DNA of 64,000 nt from CBDCYN01 sp965224205 (GCA_965224205.1 CBDCYN010000013.1:124001-188000); one strand, 5' to 3'. Positions 44,664 to 54,029 are shown, numbered from the stretch's first letter. The notes: generated from the letters alone by a model not told the origin. Program-made: numbers and translations.

Positions 44664-45818
44664 ATGTTCACACTCGCTGCTAGTGGTCAACGCGGACAGG
44701 GCTACATCACCAACCCGGGGATCGAATCGGCCAAGGAATGGGTCAACGCCCTGAGCGTGCCGGAGATCAGCCTGCCGATCTTCACGCTCGGGTTCGTGGC
44801 GATGATGGTCTGGTACCGCAAGTGGACCAAACCCGCGATCGCGTTGCCGCTGGGGATCGTCTTCTGCGTGCTGTATTTCGGGGCGATGCTGATCGACTAC
44901 GACTATCTCGAGATCATCCGCAAGGCCGATAACGTGCCGATCACCATGATGCTATTGGGCACGGGGTTCTGCTTATGGGTCGCGTTCCGGCAGGCGGCGA
45001 TCAACGACGAAAACGTCGAGGCGGGTAAACCGCTGATCGGGGCCGATAAGGACGATAAGGTCCTCGTGTGGCCGGACCTGGTGTACACGGAGCTGATCTG
45101 CCTGGTGATCGGATCAGCCGTGCTGCTGCTGTGGTCGATCGCCTTGCCGGCACCGCTGGAAAGCCCCGCCAACCCCGCCGGCCCGCCCAACCCGTCGAAG
45201 GCGCCGTGGTACTTCCTGGGTCTCCAAGAGATGCTCGTGTACTTCGACCCGTGGATGGCGGGGGTGATCCTTCCCGGGCTGATCGTTACCGGGCTGATCG
45301 CGATGCCCTATATGGACACGAACCCGAAGGGCAACGGGTACTACACGGTCAAGCACCGGCCGTTCGCGCTGGGGGTGTGGCTGTTCGGGTTCCTGATCCT
45401 ATGGGTGGTCTTGATCGTGTTCGGCACGTTCCTGCGTGGGCCCAACTGGAACTTCTTCGGCCCGTTCGATTATTGGGACTCGCACCTACAGGTGCCGCTA
45501 ACGAACGTGAACATGAGCGACTATTTCTGGAACGGCCAAGAGCTGCTGGGCTTTGGCCTCCACAAAGCGTTGCCGGATAACCCGTTCGTGCGCGAGCTGC
45601 CGGGGATCTTGTTCACGGTGGTTTGGATCTTCGTGCTGCCGGTGATCCTGGCCAAGACGGTGATGCGGCGGATGTTCGAGTCGATGGGGTCGATCCGGTT
45701 CTACATCATGGCGTTCCACCTGGTGGTCATGGCGTTGCTGCCGGTGAAGATGGTCTTAAGATGGATCATGACGCTAAAGTACTTCGTGTACCTTCCGGAG
45801 TTCAATATGAACTTGTGA
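44664..45818 (+). CDS. Cytochrome b C-terminal-domain (subunit IV / PetD-like) membrane protein
   Basis: 384 residues with about eight membrane helices. The segment NPSKAPWYFLGLQEMLVYFD followed by PWMAGVILPGLIVTGLIAMP matches the cytochrome b/b6 C-terminal domain (subunit IV-type, near the quinol site). Three additional helices precede it and two or more follow, so it is longer than PetD. There is no CxxCH haem c motif. The partners expected for a quinol:cytochrome c reductase (Rieske protein, cytochrome b N-terminal part, cytochrome c) are not in the window. Start ATG 44664 has GAGGG upstream. Confidence 0.8.
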   Translation: MFTLAASGQRGQGYITNPGIESAKEWVNALSVPEISLPIFTLGFVAMMVWYRKWTKPAIALPLGIVFCVLYFGAMLIDYDYLEIIRKADNVPITMMLLGTGFCLWVAFRQAAINDENVEAGKPLIGADKDDKVLVWPDLVYTELICLVIGSAVLLLWSIALPAPLESPANPAGPPNPSKAPWYFLGLQEMLVYFDPWMAGVILPGLIVTGLIAMPYMDTNPKGNGYYTVKHRPFALGVWLFGFLILWVVLIVFGTFLRGPNWNFFGPFDYWDSHLQVPLTNVNMSDYFWNGQELLGFGLHKALPDNPFVRELPGILFTVVWIFVLPVILAKTVMRRMFESMGSIRFYIMAFHLVVMALLPVKMVLRWIMTLKYFVYLPEFNMNL

Positions 45819-45880
45819 GGCGGGTCGTTTAGTAATCCATGGTTTAACGGTCCATGCTGCGGACCAGCGAGAGGAAAAAG

Positions 45881-46657
45881 ATGAAAAAAGATTCATTGAT
45901 GATCGGTGGGGTTGTTCTATTGGGCGCTATGGCTGCACCCACCTATGGTCAAGACATCGGGATCGATGTGGTCACGATGTATGCCTCGAACGGCGCGGAG
46001 TTCATGGATGAGCAGCTAGAGATCGTGGACGCTGACGGCGACGTCGAAGAGCGGTCTACGCTTGGCTCCGTGAACGTCTTCACCGAGGTGACCAGCACGG
46101 GCCCGGCGTCCGCCACGGCGGCGGCTGAAGGGTCGATTGATTACGCGCCTTTGGCTGAGGATTTCATGATCCGGTTAGATGACTCGGTCCAGATCGATAC
46201 ACAGCAGGCTCAGCCACCGGTGAAAGGGTTTTCATTCAATGAAGTGGTGATCGATGTGATCTTCCACCTCGACGCGCCACATACATTTGACATCGAAGGG
46301 ATGTACGAGGCTATCGCGACGTCGGGCGACGATACCCTTGTACACGCATTGATCAACATTGGGTTGTGGAATGCCGACACCTCTGAAAACTTGTTCGTTT
46401 TCAATCTGGAGGCCGCTGCCGATGGCTCGGCGACGTCAATCCCGCTATCGGGTAGCGGGTTGTTGGATGCGGGGATCTACGAGCTGTCGATTTATCTTGA
46501 ATCCTCAGCTTCAGTGGTTGGCTTCACCCCCGATTTTGCGTCGGCGTCACAGGTATTGGACATGACGATTGATATCGACATTATCCCAGAACCCGGTTCA
46601 GCGGCGGTACTGAGTGGCGTTCTAGGCATGATGGGCTTGATCAGACGGCGGGCTTGA
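45881..46657 (+). CDS. PEP-CTERM anchored secreted protein
   Basis: 258 residues from ATG 45881 (GAGAGGAAAAAG directly upstream). Signal peptide: MIGGVVLLGAMAAPTYGQD. The mature chain is acidic with beta-strand patterns (FSFNEVVIDVIFHLDAPHTF). The tail IIPEPGSAAVLSGVLGMMGL then IRRRA has the PEP motif, hydrophobic helix and basic end. It lies 62 nt after the cytochrome b subunit gene on the same strand but is probably an independent gene. Confidence 0.85.
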   Translation: MKKDSLMIGGVVLLGAMAAPTYGQDIGIDVVTMYASNGAEFMDEQLEIVDADGDVEERSTLGSVNVFTEVTSTGPASATAAAEGSIDYAPLAEDFMIRLDDSVQIDTQQAQPPVKGFSFNEVVIDVIFHLDAPHTFDIEGMYEAIATSGDDTLVHALINIGLWNADTSENLFVFNLEAAADGSATSIPLSGSGLLDAGIYELSIYLESSASVVGFTPDFASASQVLDMTIDIDIIPEPGSAAVLSGVLGMMGLIRRRA

Positions 46658-47020
46658 GCGTTGGCTGAGTTCAACAACGCCTCGCGGCGATCTATGGACG
46701 CCGCTATACGCACCGCGTATAAGTCTATCGCGTCGGGCGTGACGAAAGCTATTGATACACGTGCTCTCGCGTGGTTAGGTAGCCGACCAAGATATAAACG
46801 GGTTTTGGACGGACGCGAACAAGGCAAGCTCGACGATCGATCCGGAACCCTGGGACGAAACATCTACGACATGCCGGCGGGCAGGGGCTGTGTTTCATGA
46901 AAGCCGATCAACCCGAAGGGTGATTGGGAGCGACGGGCCGATGACGGCCTGCTGTTTCTGGGAAAGTGTCGATCCCCCTGTCGCGTAGCAAAAAACACAA
47001 CGCGGGATACACTGATCACG
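46658..47020. other. Intergenic region upstream of argH
   Basis: 363 bp. It contains the fragment R6 of repeat family 1 (46703-46745). Nothing else was recognised; the last 60 bp before argH have no clear Shine-Dalgarno sequence. Confidence 0.45.
46703..46745 (-). repeat. Repeat family 1, partial copy R6
   Basis: Only the right third of the repeat in the common orientation: GACGCGATAGACTTATACGC then GGTGCGTATAG, against GACGCGGTCGTTTGATACGC in R4. The rest of the unit is lost or too diverged to see. Confidence 0.45.
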
Positions 47021-48517
47021 ATGAGTCCCCGTGATGGAAACGCGCAATCCCGTTCCACCCCGGACAACGCGCCGCTGCGCAAGCCCTGGGAGCACGCCAA
47101 ATCCGGTCAGGGCAGTGGGGCGGACCCGTTGGCGACACGTTTTGTCGAGTCCCTCAGCTACGACCGCCGGTTGTACAAGCACGACATCGCCGGTTCGCTG
47201 GCCCATGCGCGCATGCTCGCAGAGGTCGGGTTGATCACGGCTGATGAACTCGATCAGATCGAGAAGGGCCTTAACGAGATCCGAGCCGAGATCGAGGCTT
47301 CATTGGAGAACCCCCACGGCCCGCCCTGGCCGGGGTGGGACCCTCAGCTTGAAGACGTGCACATGTGCATCGAAGCGGCGCTGATCCAAAAAACCGGCGA
47401 CGCGGGTCGGAAGCTGCACACCGGGCGAAGCCGCAACGATCAGGTGATGGTCGACCTCCAGCTGTGGATCCAAGAATCGGTCCAGGTGTTGGATCAGCGT
47501 TTTGACAGCCTGTTCCGTGCTTTCGTCGCTTTAGCGAAGCGTGACGGGCAGATCGTCATGCCCGGGTATACGCATCTTCAGCGGGCCCAGCCGATCCTCG
47601 TCGGCGCCGAGCTGGTGGCGTGGATGACCGCGTTGGACCGGTCGCGGGGCCGGTTCGAAGCCCTGCGTCGCGTTAACCTCTATAACCCGTTGGGATCGGG
47701 CGCGATCGCGGGCAGCAGCCTGCCACTGGACCGCCAACACACCGCTGATGCCTTGGGCGTCGGCCCGCCTTCACCCAGCAGCATCGACGCGACCGCATCG
47801 CGAGACGCAGCGATCGACTTCGTGTACGCCTTAGCGATGACCGCGATGACCCTGTCGCGATGGGCTGAGCAATGGATCCTCTACGCTTCGACTGAATTCG
47901 GCTTCATCAGCCTCGATGAACGGTACACGACCGGGTCGTCAATGATGCCTCAGAAGGCCAACCCGGATATGCTCGAGCTGATCCGTGGCCGATGCGGCGG
48001 GGTTTACGGCCACCTCATCGCCCTGCTGACTCTCTGTAAAGGTTTAGCGATCGGCTATCACCGCGATCTCCAGGAAGATAAACGACATACGTTCGCGGCT
48101 TACGACTGTGTGTTAGATTGTCTTGAGATTTCTGCACGGATTGTCGAGACAACTGGGTTTAACCAGGGTAAGATAGAGAGTGGATTGGATCAGGGATTCC
48201 TAGACGCTACGAGCCTGGCCGAGTATTTCGTCGATCAAGGTGTCCCGTTCCGCACGGCTCATCAAGTCGTGGGTTCGTGTGTGGGGCGGTGTAAGACACG
48301 AGGTATGGATCGATTATCTCGATTAGAGCTTGAAGAGTTTCGACAATCGTGCGTGGAAAGTGGGATTGAGGCTGATTTTCTTAGCTCGCGGTTATACGAT
48401 TACTTAGGCCCACAAGGCGTGGTGCAACGCTATGCCACCTCGGGCAACGCGGGTCAAGCTGGTTTTGACCAGCAGCTAAGGATGTGGGAGCAAAGGCTCA
48501 ATCCGGGGTCGCCTTAA
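47021..48517 (+). CDS. argH: Argininosuccinate lyase
   Basis: Cytosolic enzyme of the fumarase/aspartase superfamily that splits argininosuccinate into arginine and fumarate. It has 498 residues, about 35 longer than usual because of an N-terminal tail. Motifs: KLHTGRSRNDQV (131-142), GYTHLQRAQP with His185, and the flexible signature loop TGSSMMPQKANPDMLELIRG (304-323) with the catalytic Ser. The C-terminal region is complete. It lies 27 nt upstream of a signalling kinase gene. Confidence 0.96.
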   Translation: MSPRDGNAQSRSTPDNAPLRKPWEHAKSGQGSGADPLATRFVESLSYDRRLYKHDIAGSLAHARMLAEVGLITADELDQIEKGLNEIRAEIEASLENPHGPPWPGWDPQLEDVHMCIEAALIQKTGDAGRKLHTGRSRNDQVMVDLQLWIQESVQVLDQRFDSLFRAFVALAKRDGQIVMPGYTHLQRAQPILVGAELVAWMTALDRSRGRFEALRRVNLYNPLGSGAIAGSSLPLDRQHTADALGVGPPSPSSIDATASRDAAIDFVYALAMTAMTLSRWAEQWILYASTEFGFISLDERYTTGSSMMPQKANPDMLELIRGRCGGVYGHLIALLTLCKGLAIGYHRDLQEDKRHTFAAYDCVLDCLEISARIVETTGFNQGKIESGLDQGFLDATSLAEYFVDQGVPFRTAHQVVGSCVGRCKTRGMDRLSRLELEEFRQSCVESGIEADFLSSRLYDYLGPQGVVQRYATSGNAGQAGFDQQLRMWEQRLNPGSP

Positions 48518-48544
48518 CAAGATTGCCCCGCCACGCCCCCAAGG

Positions 48545-50299
48545 ATGTGGGCTGACCCGTTGGGGGAGCTGCCGCCTCACGATGATTGCCCCGGCGGCCC
48601 GAATGGAGAGCTAGATGTGCTGATTCTTACCGTGCTCCAAGGCCCGGACAAGGGCAAACGTTTTGAACTACCCGATCATGAGCCGCAACAGATCGGCCGG
48701 TCTAGCGAGGCCCTGCCCCTGCTCGACCAGACGATCTCGCGTCGCCACGCCGAGCTGACCCCCGACGACGGCAAGTGGTACATCCGGGACCTTGAAAGCT
48801 CCAACGGGACGTTCGTGAACGGGCTGCGCGTCACCAAACCACGGATACTCCAGCCCGGCGATCAGATCCGCACCGGCTCGACCCTCATCGCCTACGGGCA
48901 CGTCCCGATCCCGCTACGCAAGCGCGGCGTGCGTGTCGGTCGCGAGGACGAGATCGACGCCCATATCGAAGCCGCGGTCATCAGCAACGATGACTCGATG
49001 ATCCTCGCCGTCCCCGAGCCCAGCGAGGCCGCGATGGTCCAGCTGAGGGTGATCTACGAGCTGACCCAGCTCATCGGCTCGATCGACGACCGACAGATCC
49101 TCCTCGAGCGGGTCATGGACGTTGTCTTCGAATACTTCAAGCCCGACCGCGGGTTTATCCTGCTCCAGGAAACCCCCCAGGACCGCCCAGAACCGGTGGT
49201 GATCCGCCACTCCAACGCCCCGGTCGGCAAGAAGCGCAGCTGGATTACCGTTAGCCGCACCATCGTCCGTCACGTCATGGAGCACGGTCAGGGGATCCTC
49301 TCGAGCAACGCCATGACCGACAAACGGTTCGCCGGCGGCGACAGCGTCAAGCAGCTGGGGATCCGCTCGGCGATGTGCGTGCCGATCAAGTTCAAAGACC
49401 GCTTGTTTGGCGTAATCCACGTGGACTCGAAGGTCGCCAACTACACGTACACCGAGGACCAGCTGCGGCTGCTGACCGCGATCGGGGTCCAGACCGGCCT
49501 GGCATTGGCCAACGCCGACCACTACGCCGAGCGGATCCAGCACGAGAAACTGGCGGCGATCGGGCAGACCGTCGCGTCGCTGTCGCACTCGATTAAGAAC
49601 ATCCTCCAGGGCCTGCGCGGCGGCGCGGACGTGGTCGAGCTAGGGCTACGCAAGCAGAACCTCAAGGTCATCGCCAGCGGCTGGGAGATCGCCACGCGCA
49701 ACCTCGAGAGAATCTTCGGGCTGACCATGAACATGCTTACGTATTCGAAGCAGCGCAGCCCGGAGCTGGAGCGTGTGAGCGTCCCGAAGCTGCTCGACGA
49801 GATCGTTTCCCTCGTCGAGCACCAGTACGACGCCAAGAACGTGGCCCTGCTGGTCGATGTCGACCGCGACATGCCGATGGTCCCGCTCGATCCTGCGGGG
49901 ATCCACCAGGCGGTATTGAACTTGCTCAACAACGCCCTCGACGCGGTCGAGCCCGAGTCCGGCGTGGTCACGCTACGCTGCGAATTCGAAGACGAGTCAC
50001 GGCTGATGCGGATCGTCATCAGCGACAATGGGGTGGGGATCTCCGCCGAGTCGACCAAGCGGCTGTTCCAGCCGTTCCACTCCACCAAGGGCCTACGCGG
50101 TACCGGCCTGGGGTTGGTCGTCACGAAGAAGGTGGTCGAGGAACACGGCGGGTGGATCACCGTCGATACCGCGCCGCAGAAAGGGGCTTCGTTCACGCTA
50201 TCCCTGCCGCTGCCCAAGCCCCAGGCCGAGACCCGTCCGATCCAGCTGCCCGAAGCCGACAACGCCGCGGCCAACCCCTCTTACGGCGAGATGAGTTAA
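48545..50299 (+). CDS. FHA-GAF sensor histidine kinase
   Basis: 584 residues, no membrane segment, so cytosolic. N-terminal FHA domain (about 25-120) with IGRSSEALPL, ISRRHAEL and ESSNGTFVNG, which would bind a phospho-threonine partner. GAF domain about 175-335. Histidine kinase part: H-box-like ASLSHSIKNILQGLRGG, then ATP-binding domain with LNLLNNALDAVEP (N box), ISDNGVGIS (G1) and FHSTKGLRGTGLGLVVTKKV (F/G2 boxes). The H-box has SHSIKN where many kinases have SHELRN, as in NtrB-like HPK4 kinases. No response regulator is next to it. It may be cotranscribed with argH. Confidence 0.92.
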   Translation: MWADPLGELPPHDDCPGGPNGELDVLILTVLQGPDKGKRFELPDHEPQQIGRSSEALPLLDQTISRRHAELTPDDGKWYIRDLESSNGTFVNGLRVTKPRILQPGDQIRTGSTLIAYGHVPIPLRKRGVRVGREDEIDAHIEAAVISNDDSMILAVPEPSEAAMVQLRVIYELTQLIGSIDDRQILLERVMDVVFEYFKPDRGFILLQETPQDRPEPVVIRHSNAPVGKKRSWITVSRTIVRHVMEHGQGILSSNAMTDKRFAGGDSVKQLGIRSAMCVPIKFKDRLFGVIHVDSKVANYTYTEDQLRLLTAIGVQTGLALANADHYAERIQHEKLAAIGQTVASLSHSIKNILQGLRGGADVVELGLRKQNLKVIASGWEIATRNLERIFGLTMNMLTYSKQRSPELERVSVPKLLDEIVSLVEHQYDAKNVALLVDVDRDMPMVPLDPAGIHQAVLNLLNNALDAVEPESGVVTLRCEFEDESRLMRIVISDNGVGISAESTKRLFQPFHSTKGLRGTGLGLVVTKKVVEEHGGWITVDTAPQKGASFTLSLPLPKPQAETRPIQLPEADNAAANPSYGEMS

Positions 50300-50322
50300 G
50301 GCCTCATCTGTTGCAGTAATCC

Positions 50323-50339
50323 GGTATAGTCGTGATACC
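50323..50339 (+). promoter_or_regulatory. Short inverted repeat touching the start of the next gene
   Basis: GGTATAGTCGTGATACC, with GGTAT and ATACC arms, ends directly before the ATG at 50340. It could be an operator or a small hairpin hiding the start codon. The gene has no Shine-Dalgarno sequence, so it may be a leaderless transcript using TATAGT as a -10 element. Confidence 0.35.
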
Positions 50340-50981
50340 ATGACGATCAGGGAATGGTTCTGGGCGGTCGTGGCGGCGGTGTATCTGCTGGTGGCCAGCG
50401 TGGTGTCGCTGAGCGTGGTCCTATCATCGTTTCCGACATCCCATCATGTGCTAGAACCGGTGACGGTGAATCAAGATCAACACGACGATCCGGGTCACGG
50501 TGATGCAGTTGAGACTTACGGTGTAGGGGACGCCGGTCTCATGAACCGGCCGGTGGTCGTCGACGTGGCGGTGGAGTTTCAGTCGGTGTGGATCCTGGGC
50601 TGGACGCTGAGTAAACCCAGGCCGGCGGTAGGGATGCTGATCTTGGCATTAGCCGCCGGGACGATCGGGGCTGTGGTGCACGCGTTTCAATCGTTGGCCA
50701 CTTTTGTGGGCAGCCGGCGGTTCCTGGCCAGCTGGACCCTGTGGTACTTTGTCCGTCCCCCGATCGGGGCTCTGCTGGGATTGCTGTTTTATTTCGTGCT
50801 CCGTGCGGGGCTGGTGATGAACGACAGCGGGTCGACCAGCCCTTATGGCGTTGTGGCGATCGCCGCGTTGGGCGGGTTGTTTTCCAAGAAGGCGCTGGAC
50901 AAGCTGCACGAGGTCTTCAATGTCCTGTTCCAAACCAAAGAGCCGTCCCGAGAGACCGATCCGTTGATGGGCGAGGGCTGA
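50340..50981 (+). CDS. Integral membrane protein, function unknown
   Basis: 213 residues. Predicted helices: EWFWAVVAAVYLLVASVVSL near the N-terminus, a 60-residue polar His/Asp-rich loop, then PAVGMLILALAAGTIGAVVH, a pair around ASWTLWYFVRPPIGALLGLLFYFVL, and GVVAIAALGGLFSKKALDKL. The C-terminal end EVFNVLFQTKEP is amphipathic. The RPP-IGALLGLL-YF-LRAG pattern and GLFSKKALDKL resemble a widespread bacterial membrane protein type of unknown role. No neighbours suggest a job. Confidence 0.75.
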   Translation: MTIREWFWAVVAAVYLLVASVVSLSVVLSSFPTSHHVLEPVTVNQDQHDDPGHGDAVETYGVGDAGLMNRPVVVDVAVEFQSVWILGWTLSKPRPAVGMLILALAAGTIGAVVHAFQSLATFVGSRRFLASWTLWYFVRPPIGALLGLLFYFVLRAGLVMNDSGSTSPYGVVAIAALGGLFSKKALDKLHEVFNVLFQTKEPSRETDPLMGEG

Positions 50982-51136
50982 GGTTCCCCGCAGAAAGCGG
51001 ACCGTCGGAGGGCTGCCTGTCGCGTCATGCACCCTTTTGGACGACACCCCCACGGCGTGTTTGACATCTGATCCGAAACGGTTAGATTGTCAGGCTTCTT
51101 TGTAGGAAATGGTATTGAGTATCGACTACGACGCCG

Positions 51137-51571
51137 ATGAATCGTCAAACCTATATCGCTAAGAACCGTGAGGTAGATCAGAGCTGGCTGGCGGTCGACG
51201 CGAGCGACCAGGTCCTCGGTCACCTAGCTAGCAAGCTGGCAGTGGTGCTGATGGGCAAGAACAAGCCGCAGTACACCCCTCACCACGATGTGGGTGACTA
51301 CGTGGTGGTGACCAATGCTCAGAAGATTAAGCTCACCGGCAACAAGCTAGACCAGAAGTTCCATCAGACCTACAGCGGCCATCCCGGGGGCCGCAAGCAG
51401 TATAGCTACCGGTGGATGCTCGAAAACAAGCCCGAGCAGCTGCTCGAGCACGCCGTGCGACGGATGCTGCCTAAGAACCGGCTGGCCCGGAAAATGCTAG
51501 GAAAGCTTAAAATCTATCGCGGTGACCAGCACCCCCACCAGGCCCAAAAGCCCCAGCCGGTGACCTTGTAA
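51137..51571 (+). CDS. rplM: 50S ribosomal protein uL13 (L13)
   Basis: Early assembly protein of the large subunit. It has 144 residues. Family features: W-x-x-VDASDQVLGHLASKLA, LMGKNKPQYTPHHDVGDYVV, YSGHPGG, and the end VRRMLPKNRLARKMLGKLKI with YRGDQHPHQAQKP. It pairs with rpsI as in almost all bacteria. Confidence 0.97.
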   Translation: MNRQTYIAKNREVDQSWLAVDASDQVLGHLASKLAVVLMGKNKPQYTPHHDVGDYVVVTNAQKIKLTGNKLDQKFHQTYSGHPGGRKQYSYRWMLENKPEQLLEHAVRRMLPKNRLARKMLGKLKIYRGDQHPHQAQKPQPVTL

Positions 51572-51618
51572 TCCAAGCCCCTTGCCGGCCCCTAACCCTT
51601 AAACCGGGATGACTCGAG

Positions 51619-52194
51619 ATGGGTGAAGAACAACACACCAACGAAAACGTCCAGCCGGCAGACCAACCTGACGCGGCCTCAAGCGGTCAAGAGATACCGG
51701 AAACACCTAAGCCGGTGAGCATCGATCTAGGCTCATCACCCACGACCGCGACCCCCTCGGCCGCCTCGGAGTCCCAACCGGCCCCTAAACCCGCCAAGCC
51801 CACCGCGGGCAATTACCACTGGGGCACCGGCAGACGCAAGACCGCCGTGGCCCGCGTGCGGATCCGGCCAGGGGACGGGAAATTCCTCGTCAACGGCAGG
51901 CCGGCGGATCAATACTTCACCGAGATCCGCGACCATGAAGATATCAACGCCCCGCTGAGGCAGACCAAAACCGAAGGCAGCCTTGATGTCTTCGTCAACG
52001 TCCGGGGGGGCGGGTTCCACGGCCAGGCAGGGGCGGTGCTGCTGGGCCTAAGCCGGGCATTGAAGAACTACGACCCGACCCTTGAGCCGATCCTCCGCGA
52101 CCACGATTTCCTCACACGTGACCCCCGTGAGGTGGAACGCAAGAAGTATGGCCAGCGCGGGGCCCGTCGTCGGTTCCAGTTCTCGAAGCGGTAA
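51619..52194 (+). CDS. rpsI: 30S ribosomal protein uS9 (S9) with N-terminal extension
   Basis: Small-subunit protein whose C-terminal tail reaches the P-site tRNA. It has 191 residues against about 130 in E. coli. Residues 1-60 are a low-complexity tail rich in Pro, Ala, Ser and Glu (SATTATPSAASESQPAPKPA-like). The conserved part begins YHWGTGRRKTAVARVRIRPG and ends KKYGQRGARRRFQFSKR, the invariant S-K-R end. The ATG at 51619 is the only sensible start. It lies 47 nt after rplM. Confidence 0.95.
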   Translation: MGEEQHTNENVQPADQPDAASSGQEIPETPKPVSIDLGSSPTTATPSAASESQPAPKPAKPTAGNYHWGTGRRKTAVARVRIRPGDGKFLVNGRPADQYFTEIRDHEDINAPLRQTKTEGSLDVFVNVRGGGFHGQAGAVLLGLSRALKNYDPTLEPILRDHDFLTRDPREVERKKYGQRGARRRFQFSKR

Positions 52195-52426
52195 CCCCTC
52201 AAACCGAAGACCCGTACGTTTGCGTTACTTTCCGAAGCCTATCAGAGTCGAGGCATTGGCTGGGTGGCTAGCGTGCGCCCGGCGTATCCAAACATCGTGT
52301 CGGTATTAGTTTTAACCACGAGTGCGTTCCGTGTCTCGTCGCAGGGTGCCTTTGTTAAGGACCCGGTTGCGGTCGTGTGCGGCTGGCTTCGAAACGCCAC
52401 GGATGAGTTATACGCACCGCGTCGCT

Positions 52427-52993
52427 TTACCCCAGCAGGTGCGTCATCGGTTTGGCCAACGCGGCGAACCGGGCCGCAGGGATATCGACGGTTTGCCAGC
52501 TGCGGCTACGCGGTTTGATGTGGGTTTGGTAGTCGGACACGGTGACCACCACCAACGTGTACCAGCGATTGACCGATTGAAACATCTCGTGACCCGGCGT
52601 GCGGTTTGACCCGGCCTGGCACCAGTAAACAAACGCGAACGCGGCGCGGAACCCCGCCCCGAACAGCCGCTCCCACCGCAGCAGGCTCTCGATATCGGCG
52701 CGTGTGACCCAGTTATCGAAATAGCCTGCTCGTTTGCCGTTGCGGGCCGGGCCACAGCCCCCGAGCTTACGGCCCTTGACCTCGACGAGCAGGTTATCGT
52801 TGTGCCGGCTATAGACGACGAAATCAAAACTTTTTAATTTGATGGGCCCCGAAACGAACGATGGGGCGGGCCCTGACCCGGGGTCGTTCTTGACGATCGC
52901 CCGCTTGGCTTCGTCGACAGCGATGTACGGGATCTGCCTGCGACGCAGGTAACGCTCGAACGCTGCATCGTAATGGAAACGCCTCAGCGCCAT
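52427..52993 (-). CDS. HYExAFE-like protein with a possible nuclease fold
   Basis: 188 residues from ATG 52993, giving MALRRFHYDAAFERYLRRRQ; the frame is open 16 codons further. The FHYDAAFERYLR segment is close to the HYExAFE motif that names a planctomycete protein family, from memory. SFDFVVYSRHNDNLLVEVKG has the spacing of a PD-(D/E)xK nuclease core: Asp in FDFVV, and E-x-K in VEVKG. Later segments (WERLFGAGFRAAFAFVYW, YTLVVVTVSDYQTHIKPRSR) complete an alpha/beta pattern. Function unknown; the nuclease link is inferred. It lies divergent from nothing obvious, 70 nt upstream of the FHA gene's end. Confidence 0.72.
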   Translation of the reverse strand: MALRRFHYDAAFERYLRRRQIPYIAVDEAKRAIVKNDPGSGPAPSFVSGPIKLKSFDFVVYSRHNDNLLVEVKGRKLGGCGPARNGKRAGYFDNWVTRADIESLLRWERLFGAGFRAAFAFVYWCQAGSNRTPGHEMFQSVNRWYTLVVVTVSDYQTHIKPRSRSWQTVDIPAARFAALAKPMTHLLG

Positions 52994-53122
52994 GCCCACC
53001 CACCCAAGACACAGCGGCGGGCACCGGCGACGCTGACACATATGGGAGGGTCTACGACGAGGTCAGGTATCATGAAACTCCCCTTTACTTTAGCGTCAAC
53101 ACACTCGCCACAAGGCCATGAC

Positions 53123-53716
53123 CTAAATCGGGGCTGGGCAGCGTGAACCCGACCGGTCCGACTGGAGCTTCGAATCGTCGGGACTATCGGGACACCCGGG
53201 GGGCACGATGTCGTCACCATCAACGCGGACGCCCCCGGGCCGCGGGTGTGGCTCGTCCAGATCCGGGGTCGGCGAATAGGCTTCGTCGTCGCTGCGGAGC
53301 AGATCAACCTCATCATCCGGGGCGACCGTTGGCAGCATGCGGGGTTGACCGCTGCGTAACGGGGATGTCTTCCCGACACGCGGGGGGCTCTTAGGCGGTA
53401 GGGCGGGTTGGAGCCGTGCCGGTTGACCGTTGATCACGACGGTGAATACAACCGGCCCGATCGCGATCTCGTCTCCGGCTTTCAATGGGGCGACCTGGAC
53501 GCGTTTATGGTTGTGGTACGTCCCGTTGCTTGAACCCAGGTCTCTAAGCGTCACGCCGTCTTTCTCGATCAGGATCTCGCAGTGCTCACGGGACACACTC
53601 GACAAAGGCACACGTAGCTCACAGCGTTGCGTGCGGCCGATCTTGATGCGCGTCTTAGAGATCGGGAACTCTTTGCGGCTGCCGTCGGCCTTGAACATCA
53701 CCAGCAGTACATCCAT
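53123..53716 (-). CDS. FHA domain protein
   Basis: 197 residues. The FHA domain fills about residues 1-95: RIKIGRTQRCELRVPLSSVS (Gly-Arg and Ser), REHCEI (Arg-x-His), DLGSSNGTYHNHKRVQVAP (Asn-Gly). This is a phospho-threonine-binding module. The remaining 100 residues are Pro/Asp-rich without predicted structure. No kinase gene lies next to it, though an FHA-GAF kinase is 3 kb away. Confidence 0.88.
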   Translation of the reverse strand: MDVLLVMFKADGSRKEFPISKTRIKIGRTQRCELRVPLSSVSREHCEILIEKDGVTLRDLGSSNGTYHNHKRVQVAPLKAGDEIAIGPVVFTVVINGQPARLQPALPPKSPPRVGKTSPLRSGQPRMLPTVAPDDEVDLLRSDDEAYSPTPDLDEPHPRPGGVRVDGDDIVPPGCPDSPDDSKLQSDRSGSRCPAPI

Positions 53717-54029
53717 GACGCGTTCCTTGTTTAAGGATATTATCGGAAACGATCTCCTTCAAGCCTCGATGTCCTCTCGTCTGCTGTTGGGCTGGCGACG
53801 GTGCCCCAAAGGACGAGGATGCAAACCAGTAAAAACAGAATTTTACGTCAAAGCCGCGAGGGGCTGATCACACGCAATGGACATAAAAACCCAACAGGAT
53901 ACCCATTAATGTTATGGGACCCGACGACGCCATTCAACTAGGATCTCGTCCACGAAATGTTTGCCGCTAGCCATCGGTGGCTTACAAGACGGGGTATTAC
54001 ACTCAATGGATTAGAGGTAACCGGCAAGA

